Below are positions 49,086-58,984 of a stretch of DNA of 64,000 bases, one piece after another. Under the pieces are notes generated by a model. That model was not told where the DNA came from and made no database searches. It saw nothing but the letters and a program-made list of their open reading frames with translations. The first letter of the stretch is position 1. Every line of letters begins with the position of its first letter. Source of the DNA: Rhodopseudomonas palustris (GTDB taxonomy: Bacteria; Pseudomonadota; Alphaproteobacteria; Rhizobiales; Xanthobacteraceae); contig NZ_CP041387.1 of assembly GCF_007005445.1 (NCBI RefSeq), forward strand, positions 4,417,501 to 4,481,500, written 5' to 3'. Both the position numbers and the translations under genes were made by a program.

Positions 49086-52043
49086 TCAACGCAACGCGTC
49101 GTCGAGGAAGGCCTTGAGCTGCGCCAGGTGCTTCGACATCAAGCCGGTCGCGGTCGCCGCCGAGGCGGCGCGGCCGACGTAACGCGGCCGGCGATGCTTG
49201 GCTTCGATCTGGTTCTGCACCCACTCCAGATACGGCTCGATGAAGTGCCAGCCGCCCATGTTGCGCGGCTCTTCCTGGCACCACACCAGCTCCGCATCCT
49301 TGAAGCGCGACAGCTCGTGCACCAGCGTCTTCAGCGGCACCGGATAGAGCTGTTCGATGCGCAGCAGGTAGACGTCGTCGATGCCGCGCTTCTCGCGCTC
49401 CTCGTAGAGGTCGTAATAGACCTTGCCGGAGCACACCACGACGCGCCGGATCTTGGCATCCGGCACCAGCTTGATCTTCTCCTCCGGCAACGTCTGCGCG
49501 TCGTCGAGCAGCACGCGGTGGAAGCTGGTATCGGGGCCGAGCTCGTCGAGCCGCGAAACCGCACGCTTGTGGCGCAGCAGCGACTTCGGCGTCATCAGGA
49601 TCAAGGGCTTGCGGATCTCGCGCTTCAGCTGACGGCGCAGCGCGTGGAAGTAGTTGGCCGGGGTGGTCGGATACACCACCTGCATATTGTCTTCGGCGCA
49701 CATCTGCAGATAGCGCTCGAGCCGGGCCGAGGAGTGCTCCGGCCCCTGCCCCTCGTAACCGTGCGGCAGCAGGCAGACCAGGCCGGACATCCGCAGCCAC
49801 TTGCGTTCGCCGGACGAGATGAACTGGTCGAACAGCACCTGGGCGCCGTTGGCGAAGTCGCCGAACTGGGCCTCCCACAGCGTCAGCGCGTTCGGCTCGG
49901 CCAGCGAATAACCGTATTCGAATCCGAGCACCGCTTCTTCGGACAGCAGCGAGTTGATCACCTCGTAGTGGCCTTGATCCGGCGAGAGGTGATTGAACGG
50001 GGTGTAGCGGGTCTCGTCTTCCTGATCGATCAGCACCGAATGGCGCTGCGAGAAGGTGCCGCGCTCGGAGTCCTGACCCGACAGTCGGATGCGATGGCCT
50101 TCCAGCAGCATGGTGCAGAACGCCAGCGCCTCGCCGGTCGCCCAGTCGATCCCGTTGCCGCTGTCGATCGCCTTGGCGCGGTTTTCGAGGAAGCGCTGCA
50201 CCGTGCGGTGCAGCCTGAAGCCTTCCGGAACCTTGGTGATCCTGCGGCCGATCTCCTTGAGGGACGGCAGGTCGACGCCGGTGATGCCGCGGCGCGGCTC
50301 CTCCTCCTGGTCGGCCGACTTGAAGCCGGCCCACTTGCCGTCGAGCCAGTCGGCCTTGTTCGGCCGATAGCTCGACGCCGCCTCGAACTCGGCATCGAGC
50401 CGGGCGCGCCAGTCGGCCCGCGCCTTCTCGACTTCGCCCTCGGTGATGACGCCATCGGCGATCAGGCGTTTGGAGTAGATCTCCAGCGTCGTCGGATGGC
50501 CGGCGATCTTGCGATACATCAGCGGCTGGGTGAACGACGGCTCATCGCCTTCGTTGTGGCCGTGCCGCCGGTAGCAGAACATGTCGATCACCACCGGCTT
50601 GTGGAACTTCTGCCGGTACTCGACCGCGATCTTGGCGGCGAACACCACCGCTTCCGGATCGTCGCCGTTGACGTGGAAGATCGGCGCGTCGATCATCTTC
50701 GCCACGTCCGACGGATACGGCGACGAGCGCGAATAGCGCGGATAGGTGGTGAAGCCGATCTGGTTGTTGACGATGAAGTGGATCGATCCGCCGGTGCGGT
50801 AGCCCTTCAGATCCGACAGCGCGAAACACTCGGCGACCACGCCCTGGCCGGCGAACGCGGCGTCGCCATGCATCAGCAGCGGCAGCACCGAAACCCGCTC
50901 CTCGGGCAGATCGCCGTGCTGGTCCTGCTTGGCGCGCACCTTGCCGAGCACCACCGGATCGACGATCTCGAGATGCGACGGGTTGGCGGTCAGCGACAGG
51001 TGGACCTTGTTGTGGTCGAATTCGCGGTCCGACGAGGCGCCGAGGTGATACTTGACGTCGCCCGAGCCCTCGACTTCGTCGGGGTTGGCCGAGCCGCCCT
51101 TGAACTCGTGGAACAGCGCCCGGTGCGCCTTGGCCATCACCTGGGTCAAGACGTTCAGACGGCCGCGATGCGGCATGCCGAGCACGATCTCGCGGACGCC
51201 GAGATTGCCGCCACGCTTGATGATCTGCTCCAGCGCCGGAATCAGCGCTTCGCCGCCGTCGAGACCGAACCGCTTGGTGCCGGTGAACTTCAGGTCGCAG
51301 AACTTCTCGAATCCCTCGGTTTCGATCAGCTTCATCAGGATCGCGCGACGGCCCTCGCGGGTGAAGCTGATCTCCTTGTCCGGACCTTCGATCCGCTCCT
51401 GGATCCACGCCTTCTGCGCACCATTGGAGATGTGCAGAAATTCGATGCCCATGGTCTGGCAGTAGGTGCGCTCGCAGATTGCGACGATCTCGCGGAGCGA
51501 GCCGTATTCGAGGCCGAGAACGTGATCGAGGAAGATCTTGCGGTCGAGATCGGCCTCGGTGAAGCCGTAGGACCGGATGTCGAGTTCCTCGTGGTCCTTC
51601 GCCGGCGACAGGCCGAGCGGGTCGAGCTTGGCGTGGAAATGGCCGCGCATGCGGTAGGCGCGGATCAGCATCAGGGCGCGGACCGAGTCGCGGGTGGCCT
51701 GATGGACATCCGCCGAGGACAGCGCGACGCCGCGGCTCTGCGCCTTCGCCTGCAGCTTCTGGCCGACCGCCTTCTCGACCTGGTTCCAGTTGCCGTCGAG
51801 CGCCGAGGTCAGCTCGTCCTGCGGGGTCAGGGGCCAGTTCGCCTGTTCCCAGGACGGCCCCTCGGCGTTCTTCTGGATGTCGCCGGGAGTGTCTTTCAGG
51901 CTCTGGAAGAATGCCTGCCAGTCGGCATCGACCGAGGACGGATCAGCTTCGTACCGAGAGTACAGATCGTCGATATAGGTGGCGTTGGCGCCCTGTAGAA
52001 AGGAAGACAGGGCGAAAGCGGCATTCGCGTCCTGGCGAGACAT
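49086..52043 (-). CDS. sucA: 2-oxoglutarate dehydrogenase E1
   Basis: 985 residues. The thiamine-diphosphate-dependent decarboxylase of the complex. N-terminal NATYIDDLYSRYEADPSSVD, GMPHRGRLNVLTQV, HLGASSDREF, the ThDP motif GDAAFAGQGVVAE ... NNQIGFTT and CYRRHGHNEGDEP are all present. The C-terminal end carries QEEPRNMGGWHF. Upstream of sucB in the same direction. Confidence 0.98.
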   Translation of the reverse strand: MSRQDANAAFALSSFLQGANATYIDDLYSRYEADPSSVDADWQAFFQSLKDTPGDIQKNAEGPSWEQANWPLTPQDELTSALDGNWNQVEKAVGQKLQAKAQSRGVALSSADVHQATRDSVRALMLIRAYRMRGHFHAKLDPLGLSPAKDHEELDIRSYGFTEADLDRKIFLDHVLGLEYGSLREIVAICERTYCQTMGIEFLHISNGAQKAWIQERIEGPDKEISFTREGRRAILMKLIETEGFEKFCDLKFTGTKRFGLDGGEALIPALEQIIKRGGNLGVREIVLGMPHRGRLNVLTQVMAKAHRALFHEFKGGSANPDEVEGSGDVKYHLGASSDREFDHNKVHLSLTANPSHLEIVDPVVLGKVRAKQDQHGDLPEERVSVLPLLMHGDAAFAGQGVVAECFALSDLKGYRTGGSIHFIVNNQIGFTTYPRYSRSSPYPSDVAKMIDAPIFHVNGDDPEAVVFAAKIAVEYRQKFHKPVVIDMFCYRRHGHNEGDEPSFTQPLMYRKIAGHPTTLEIYSKRLIADGVITEGEVEKARADWRARLDAEFEAASSYRPNKADWLDGKWAGFKSADQEEEPRRGITGVDLPSLKEIGRRITKVPEGFRLHRTVQRFLENRAKAIDSGNGIDWATGEALAFCTMLLEGHRIRLSGQDSERGTFSQRHSVLIDQEDETRYTPFNHLSPDQGHYEVINSLLSEEAVLGFEYGYSLAEPNALTLWEAQFGDFANGAQVLFDQFISSGERKWLRMSGLVCLLPHGYEGQGPEHSSARLERYLQMCAEDNMQVVYPTTPANYFHALRRQLKREIRKPLILMTPKSLLRHKRAVSRLDELGPDTSFHRVLLDDAQTLPEEKIKLVPDAKIRRVVVCSGKVYYDLYEEREKRGIDDVYLLRIEQLYPVPLKTLVHELSRFKDAELVWCQEEPRNMGGWHFIEPYLEWVQNQIEAKHRRPRYVGRAASAATATGLMSKHLAQLKAFLDDALR

Positions 52044-52170
52044 GATTGCTTCCTGATTATGAGATCGCGACTTAGTCGCGATAAGCTGATCCGGTTACCG
52101 GATCAGCAACATAGTGCACCTTTTATCCTATTCTAGGGAAATGTAAGCTCGGAACGACACAAGGTCTGAA

Positions 52171-53055
52171 TTATGACTTCAATTTTTCGGCAAGCGTCTT
52201 GCCGAGCCGCGCCGGAGACGGCGACACGGTGATGCCGGCCGCTTCCATCGCGGCGGTCTTCGAGGCTGCATCGCCCTTGCCGCCCGAAATGATCGCGCCG
52301 GCGTGGCCCATGCGGCGGCCGGGAGGAGCGGTGACGCCGGCGATGAATCCCACCGTCGGTTTCTTGCGGCCGCGCTTGGCCTCGTCGATCAGGAACTGGG
52401 CGGCGTCTTCTTCGGCCGAGCCACCGATTTCGCCGATCATGATGATCGATTCGGTCTTGTCGTCGGCCAGGAACATCTCCAGCACGTCGATGAACTCGGT
52501 GCCCTTGACCGGGTCGCCGCCGATGCCGACCGCGGTGGTCTGGCCGAGGCCTTCGGCAGAGGTCTGGAACACCGCCTCATAGGTCAGGGTGCCGGAGCGC
52601 GACACGATGCCGACCGAGCCCGGCTTGAAGATGTTGGCCGGCATGATGCCGATCTTGCACTCGCCGGCGGTCATCACGCCCGGACAGTTCGGCCCGATCA
52701 GCCGGGACTTCGAGCCGTTCAGCGAGCGCTTCACCCGCACCATGTCGAGCACCGGGATGCCCTCGGTGATGCAGACGATCAGCGGGATCTCGGCGTCGAT
52801 CGCTTCGCAGATCGCGTCCGCAGCGCCCGGCGGCGGCACATAGATCACCGAGGCGTCGGCACCGGTCTTCTCGCGCGCCTCACGGACGGTGTCGAACACC
52901 GGCAGGCCGAGATGGGTCGAGCCGCCTTTGCCCGGCGAGGTGCCGCCGACCATCTTGGTGCCATAGGCGATCGCCGCCTCGGAATGGAAGGTGCCGTTCT
53001 TGCCGGTGAAGCCCTGGCAGATAACGCGGGTGTTGCTGTCGATCAGAATGGACAT
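52171..53055 (-). CDS. sucD: Succinate-CoA ligase subunit alpha
   Basis: 294 residues. It forms succinate and nucleotide triphosphate from succinyl-CoA together with sucC. CoA-binding N-terminus [34 protein letters not shown], and the phosphorylated-His loop [17 protein letters not shown] (~255-271). Between sucC and sucA. Confidence 0.98.
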   Translation of the reverse strand: MSILIDSNTRVICQGFTGKNGTFHSEAAIAYGTKMVGGTSPGKGGSTHLGLPVFDTVREAREKTGADASVIYVPPPGAADAICEAIDAEIPLIVCITEGIPVLDMVRVKRSLNGSKSRLIGPNCPGVMTAGECKIGIMPANIFKPGSVGIVSRSGTLTYEAVFQTSAEGLGQTTAVGIGGDPVKGTEFIDVLEMFLADDKTESIIMIGEIGGSAEEDAAQFLIDEAKRGRKKPTVGFIAGVTAPPGRRMGHAGAIISGGKGDAASKTAAMEAAGITVSPSPARLGKTLAEKLKS

Positions 53056-53119
53056 GGTCGGTGATGCTTTCGCGGTCGAACGGAATGGTCGGAGGCGGCG
53101 GAGAGGCCGAGAAGCGGCC

Positions 53120-54316
53120 TCAGGCTCCCTTCACGGCGGCGACGATCTTCTGGGCGGCGTCGTCGAGATTGTCGGCGGGCAGCACGTTGAGGCCGGAATG
53201 CTTGATGATCTTCTTGCCGGCTTCGACGTTGGTGCCTTCGAGACGGACCACCAGCGGCACGTCGAGGCCGACTTCCTTGACCGCCGCGACCACGCCCTCG
53301 GCGATCACGTCGCACTTCATGATGCCGCCGAAAATGTTGATCAGGATGCCCTTCACGTTGGGATCGGCGGTGATGATCTTGAACGCCGCCGTCACCTTCT
53401 CCTTGCTGGCGCCGCCGCCGACGTCGAGGAAGTTGGCCGGGGCCATGCCGTACAGCTTGATGATGTCCATCGTCGCCATGGCGAGGCCGGCGCCGTTGAC
53501 CATGCAGCCGATGGTGCCGTCGAGGGTGACGTAGTTGAGGTCGTATTTCGACGCCTCGATCTCCTTGGCGTCTTCCTCGGTCTCGTCACGCAGCGCCTGG
53601 ATGTCGATGTGGCGGTAAAGCGCGTTGCCGTCGAACGAAATCTTGGCGTCGAGGCACTTCAGATCGCCCTGCTTGGTCAGCACCAGCGGGTTGATCTCGA
53701 GCATGTCCATGTCTTTGGCGACGAACGCGGCGTACAGCTTGGCCACCATCGCCTCGGCCTGCTTGGCCTGATCGCCCTTCAGATTCAGCGCCTTGGCGAC
53801 GGTGCGGCCGTGATGACCCATGATGCCGGTCGCCGGATCGACAGTGAACGACACGATCTTTTCAGGCGTCTCGTGGGCGACGTCCTCGATCGACATGCCG
53901 CCCTCGGTCGAGACCACGAACGAAATCCGCGAGGTGGCGCGATCGACCAGCAGCGACAGGTAGAATTCCTTGTCGATGTCGGAGCCTTCCTCGATGTACA
54001 GGCGATTGACCTGCTTGCCGTCGGCTCCGGTCTGCACCGTCACCAGCGTGGCGCCGAGCATCTGCTTGGCATAGTCCTTGACCTCGTCGATCGACTTGGC
54101 GAGGCGGACGCCGCCCTTGTCGCCCGCGGAGGCTTCCTTGAACTTGCCCTTGCCGCGGCCACCGGCGTGGATCTGGCTTTTCACCACCCAGACCGGACCG
54201 CCGAGCTGCTTGGCGGCAGCTTCCGCCTCGGACGCCTTGAAGATCGGGAAGCCGTGCCCCACCGGGACGCCGAACTCGCGCAGCACCGCCTTGGCCTGGT
54301 ATTCGTGAATATTCAT
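53120..54316 (-). CDS. sucC: Succinate-CoA ligase subunit beta
   Basis: 398 residues. ATP-grasp subunit. [19 protein letters not shown] at the start, [18 protein letters not shown] (nucleotide loop), [14 protein letters not shown] and [13 protein letters not shown] near the C-terminus. Coupled with sucD in the same direction. Confidence 0.98.
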   Translation of the reverse strand: MNIHEYQAKAVLREFGVPVGHGFPIFKASEAEAAAKQLGGPVWVVKSQIHAGGRGKGKFKEASAGDKGGVRLAKSIDEVKDYAKQMLGATLVTVQTGADGKQVNRLYIEEGSDIDKEFYLSLLVDRATSRISFVVSTEGGMSIEDVAHETPEKIVSFTVDPATGIMGHHGRTVAKALNLKGDQAKQAEAMVAKLYAAFVAKDMDMLEINPLVLTKQGDLKCLDAKISFDGNALYRHIDIQALRDETEEDAKEIEASKYDLNYVTLDGTIGCMVNGAGLAMATMDIIKLYGMAPANFLDVGGGASKEKVTAAFKIITADPNVKGILINIFGGIMKCDVIAEGVVAAVKEVGLDVPLVVRLEGTNVEAGKKIIKHSGLNVLPADNLDDAAQKIVAAVKGA

Positions 54317-54411
54317 GGAATTGCCCCTCGCCAGATCGCTTCCGGCCGGTTGAACCGCGACGCTGCGCCGACCCTCGCCGGGCCGGCGCAGCCAGTTGGG
54401 TTAGACGTTCC

Positions 54412-55458
<1,047 letters not shown>

Positions 55459-55523
55459 TCAAGTCGGCGAACGCCCATTTGTTGGGCCGGCTATCCTGCG
55501 AACGCAGGGGGCCGGGAACAGAC

Positions 55524-56708
55524 CTAGGTTTCGACCAGTCCGGTGGTTTCGCCGGTCGCGGTGGAGTCGCGCCGGCCGTGCGGCAGCGCCAGATAGGATT
55601 CAGAGCCCATTTCGGTGAGCCGCGACACGGTGCGATTGAATTCCATCGCCTCGAAGCCGTCGGTGGCGCGGTAGAGCCGTGCAGGCTCGGCCGCGGCGGA
55701 AGCCATCAGCTTCACCGAGTTGTCGTACAGCGTATCGATCAGCGCGATGAAACGCTTGGCGGCGTTGCGATCGGCATATTCCATCACCGGCACATGGTCG
55801 ATCATCAGCGTGTGGTATTCATGTGCGAGCCGCAGGTAATCGCCGGCGCCGAGCGGCTTCTGGCACAGATCGGCGAATGAGAACCTGGCGACGTGATGAT
55901 CGGCCTGCGGAATATGCAGGATACGCCCCTTGATCGAAATATCGCGCGGCTCGCCTCGGCTGGTGCCGGTGATCCGCTGCCAGGCCCGATCAATCGTCGC
56001 GGTCGCTTCGGCATCATCGGGCGTCAGCCAGACTTTCATGCCGGCGAATTTCTCCAGGCGGTAATCGGTTCGCGCGTCGAGCCGCAGCACTCGCATATGC
56101 CGCTTCACCTGGCCGATGAACGGCATGAACAGTGAGCGGTTGAGGCCGCCTTTATAAAGATCGTCGGGAGCGACGTTGGAGGTGGCCACCACCACGGTGC
56201 CGAGTTCGAACAGCCTGGTGAACAGCCGGCCGAGGATCATCGCGTCGGCGATGTCGGTGACGTGAAACTCGTCGAAGCACAGCAGCCAGGCGTCGTCGAG
56301 GATCGACGCCGCGGTCAGCTCCATCACGTCCGAATCCGGAATGTCGCCGCGCTTGATCGCCTGGCGAAAGCCGTTGATGCGATCGTGAGTCTCGGCCATG
56401 AACTCGTGGAAATGCGACCGCCGCTTCAGCGCGATCGGACTCGCGTCGAAGAACAGGTCCATCAGCATGGTCTTGCCGCGGCCGACCTCGCCGTGGATGT
56501 ACAGCCCCTGCGGAGGCTGTTGGACGGCATCCCCACCGCCGAACAGACGGCCAAAAAAGCCTTGCTTTTTCGGTGGCTTGTAGCCTTCCAGCGTCTCGTT
56601 GAGCAGGGTGAAGGCCTGCACCGCGCGGGCCTGCGCCGGGTCGGCTTCGATGCTGCCGGAGGCGATCAGGGATTGATATTGCTGGCGGAGCGAGAGCGGC
56701 GAGGACAT
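55524..56708 (-). CDS. zapE: Cell division ATPase ZapE (AFG1-like)
   Basis: 394 residues from ATG 56708 (AAGGT ahead); a longer start at 56738 is not supported. Walker A HGEVGRGKTMLMDLFF (~75-90), Walker B LLCFDEFHVTDIADAM and VVVATSNVAPDDLYKGGLNR are family signatures. In E. coli ZapE binds FtsZ during division. Upstream of mdh on the same strand, as in related genomes. Confidence 0.93.
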   Translation of the reverse strand: MSSPLSLRQQYQSLIASGSIEADPAQARAVQAFTLLNETLEGYKPPKKQGFFGRLFGGGDAVQQPPQGLYIHGEVGRGKTMLMDLFFDASPIALKRRSHFHEFMAETHDRINGFRQAIKRGDIPDSDVMELTAASILDDAWLLCFDEFHVTDIADAMILGRLFTRLFELGTVVVATSNVAPDDLYKGGLNRSLFMPFIGQVKRHMRVLRLDARTDYRLEKFAGMKVWLTPDDAEATATIDRAWQRITGTSRGEPRDISIKGRILHIPQADHHVARFSFADLCQKPLGAGDYLRLAHEYHTLMIDHVPVMEYADRNAAKRFIALIDTLYDNSVKLMASAAAEPARLYRATDGFEAMEFNRTVSRLTEMGSESYLALPHGRRDSTATGETTGLVET

Positions 56709-56794
56709 GCGACCTTTTACCGCCTGATCGGGCGGCAAAATGCAAGCCGAGAATCAGACGGAGGGCCATGCGTGGCGGCGGAGGAGCTACCCGG

Positions 56795-57334
56795 TCAGGG
56801 GGTCAGCTCGTAGGGCGCCTCGACGATATAGGGACCGCCACCGGTCGAGGCGCGCGCGGAGTAGAGGACGAACCGCTCCGCCCTGAACACCTTGGACGGG
56901 AAGTAGCCGCGGATCGACAGATAGTCCGCCACGTCCCGGCTTGAGACGTCGCCGCGCAGCCGCGCCAGGGTGACGTGCGGGGTGAATTTCCGCCCCTCGG
57001 GATCGAGCCCGACACGCTGCATCAGCCGCTCCAGCTCGGCCTGCAGCTCGATCAGCGGCTTCGACGGTACCACCGAAGCGACCACCGCGCGGGGTTTCTT
57101 GCCGCCGAAGCTGGACAGGCCCTGCAATGTCACTTCGAACGGCTTGCGATTGACCCGGAAAAGCGTCGAGGCGATCTCGTTGGCGGTGACGCCGTCGATG
57201 TCGCCGATGAACCGCAAGGTGAGATGATAGTCGTCCGGATCGACCCAGCGCGCCCCTGGTAGTCCACCACGTAAACTCGACAGGGTCTGGCTGATCTCGG
57301 CCGGAATCTCCAGTCCCGTAAACAAACGCGGCAT
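56795..57334 (-). CDS. thpR: RNA 2',3'-cyclic phosphodiesterase (LigT/ThpR)
   Basis: 179 residues from ATG 57334; the longer frame to 57418 has an Arg-rich extension. The 2H phosphoesterase motifs are HLTLRF (~43) and HVTLARL (~126), the two HxT/S sites that form the active centre. It begins MPRLFTGLEIPAEI. It opens cyclic phosphates on RNA in vitro; physiological role unclear. Confidence 0.92.
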   Translation of the reverse strand: MPRLFTGLEIPAEISQTLSSLRGGLPGARWVDPDDYHLTLRFIGDIDGVTANEIASTLFRVNRKPFEVTLQGLSSFGGKKPRAVVASVVPSKPLIELQAELERLMQRVGLDPEGRKFTPHVTLARLRGDVSSRDVADYLSIRGYFPSKVFRAERFVLYSARASTGGGPYIVEAPYELTP

Positions 57335-57540
57335 CGGCACACCCTCGAACCTGAGGCCCGATTGCGGCTGCCTGCCCCGATCGTGGGACCGTCCCGCGCG
57401 GGACACGGCAGTCCGCAAAACGTCCGGCGAATCAACGATACGATTGTGTAGCGCGTTTGTGTAACAGCGCTACAGCGGAGCCCGCGCAGGATCCAAAAAG
57501 CTGAGGGCAATCCGGCCCTTAGGTTCGAATTGCCGTTTTC

Positions 57541-58251
57541 TCAGCTTCGCTGCCCGAGGAGCGGGCGGAGCAACGCCTCCACCATGGGCAGAATGCGTTC
57601 GACGATGACGTCGACCCCTGCGGCGGTGGGGTGAATACCGTCGGGCTGGTTGAGGTTCGAAACTGCCGCGACCCCGTCGAGGAAAAACGGATACAGCGGC
57701 ACGTCGTATGTCGCGGCGAGCTCCGGATAAATCGCGTTGAACTGCGCAGCATAGTCCTTGCCGTAATTCGGCGGCGCCAGCATGCCGGCGAGCAGCACCG
57801 GCATCTTGCGCTGTTGCAGTCGCTTCAAAATCTCGTCGAGCGCCTTGCGCGGGACTTTGGGATCGGTGCCGCGCAGCGCATCGTTGGCGCCGAGCTCGAC
57901 GATCACCGCATCGGCATCGGGCGGCACCGACCAATCGAGCCGCGCGAGCCCGCCACTGGCGGTATCGCCGGACACCCCGGCATTCACCATCTCGGTCTCG
58001 ATGCCTTTGGCCTTCAACGCTTTTTGCAGCTTGGCCGGAAACGCGTCGGCGGCCGGCAGACCGTAGCCTGCGGTCAGGGAATCGCCGAGCACCACCACCT
58101 TCAGCGGCTTGATGGTCGCTTCCGCTTGCGCGCCCTGGCCCGGGATCAGCGCCGTTATCATACAGACGCCCAGTACCAGCGCGATCCTGCGCGCCCACCC
58201 CTCGACCGCCGCGAATGAATAGCCATATGAGGCAGCCATGGACAGTCTCAT
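57541..58251 (-). CDS. TesA-like arylesterase/lysophospholipase (SGNH hydrolase)
   Basis: 236 residues from ATG 58251, which has GAGGG 5-6 bases ahead; ATG 58239 is the alternative. An N-terminal signal peptide (WARRIALVLGVCMITALIPG, cleaved after AQA), then block I VVLGDSLTAGYGLP with the nucleophilic Ser, VNAGVSGDTASGG, LGANDALRGTDP (block III) and the DGIHPTAAG block with catalytic Asp and His. Periplasmic esterase/thioesterase. Its start overlaps that of the divergent ABC transporter gene. Confidence 0.92.
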   Translation of the reverse strand: MRLSMAASYGYSFAAVEGWARRIALVLGVCMITALIPGQGAQAEATIKPLKVVVLGDSLTAGYGLPAADAFPAKLQKALKAKGIETEMVNAGVSGDTASGGLARLDWSVPPDADAVIVELGANDALRGTDPKVPRKALDEILKRLQQRKMPVLLAGMLAPPNYGKDYAAQFNAIYPELAATYDVPLYPFFLDGVAAVSNLNQPDGIHPTAAGVDVIVERILPMVEALLRPLLGQRS

Positions 58252-58981
58252 TGAACCCTCGTCATCGGCCGGCGGCGCGCCGGACACCATTGCGATCTCC
58301 AACGTCAACCTGTCGCTGGGCAGCGGCGCCGCGCGGGTGCACATTCTCAAGGACATCAGCCTGAGCGTCGCCGGCGGCGAAGCGATCGGGCTGATCGGCC
58401 CGTCCGGCTCCGGCAAATCCACCCTGCTGATGGTGATGGCCGGGCTGGAGCGGCCCGACAGCGGTGAGGTGGTGGTCGACGGCACCGCTTTCAATGGTTT
58501 GGACGAGGACGCGCTGGCCCGCTTCCGCGGCCGGCAGATCGGAATCGTGTTTCAGTCCTTCCATCTGATTCCGACCATGACGGCGCTGGAAAACGTGGCG
58601 GTGCCGCTGGAGCTGGCCGGCCAGGCCGATGCCGCGGATCGCGCCGCCCGCGAACTGGCGTCGGTCGGGCTCGGGGAACGGCTGCATCATTATCCCGCGC
58701 AGCTCTCCGGCGGCGAGCAACAGCGGGTGGCACTGGCCCGGGCGCTGGCGCCCGACCCGGCCATCCTGGTCGCGGACGAACCGACCGGCAATCTCGACGA
58801 GGCCACCGGCAAGCAGATCGTCGACCTGCTGTTCGCCAAGCACGTCGAGCGCGGCATGACGCTGGTGCTGGTGACCCATGACGCGGCGCTGGCGCAACGC
58901 TGCGACCGGGTGGTGCGGCTGCGTTCCGGGCGGATCGACACGATGCAGCCGGGCGCCGCCGCCCGCGCGCGATCGGCCTGA
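58238..58981 (+). CDS. ABC transporter ATP-binding protein (YbbA/LolD-like)
   Basis: 247 residues. Walker A IGPSGSGKSTLLMVMAGLE (~50-68), Q-loop VFQSFHLIPTMTALENV, signature LSGGEQQRVALARAL and Walker B ILVADEPTGNLDE, followed by H-loop VLVTHDAAL. GAGG lies five bases before the ATG. It pairs with the permease gene 3 bp downstream and the divergent TesA-like gene, the conserved ybbA-ybbP-tesA arrangement. Confidence 0.95.
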   Translation: MDSLIEPSSSAGGAPDTIAISNVNLSLGSGAARVHILKDISLSVAGGEAIGLIGPSGSGKSTLLMVMAGLERPDSGEVVVDGTAFNGLDEDALARFRGRQIGIVFQSFHLIPTMTALENVAVPLELAGQADAADRAARELASVGLGERLHHYPAQLSGGEQQRVALARALAPDPAILVADEPTGNLDEATGKQIVDLLFAKHVERGMTLVLVTHDAALAQRCDRVVRLRSGRIDTMQPGAAARARSA

Positions 58982-58984
58982 TCG

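Noticed and set aside
49128..51998. 956-codon plus-strand frame opposite sucA
   Set aside because: Composition typical of an antisense shadow; sucA is complete and conserved.
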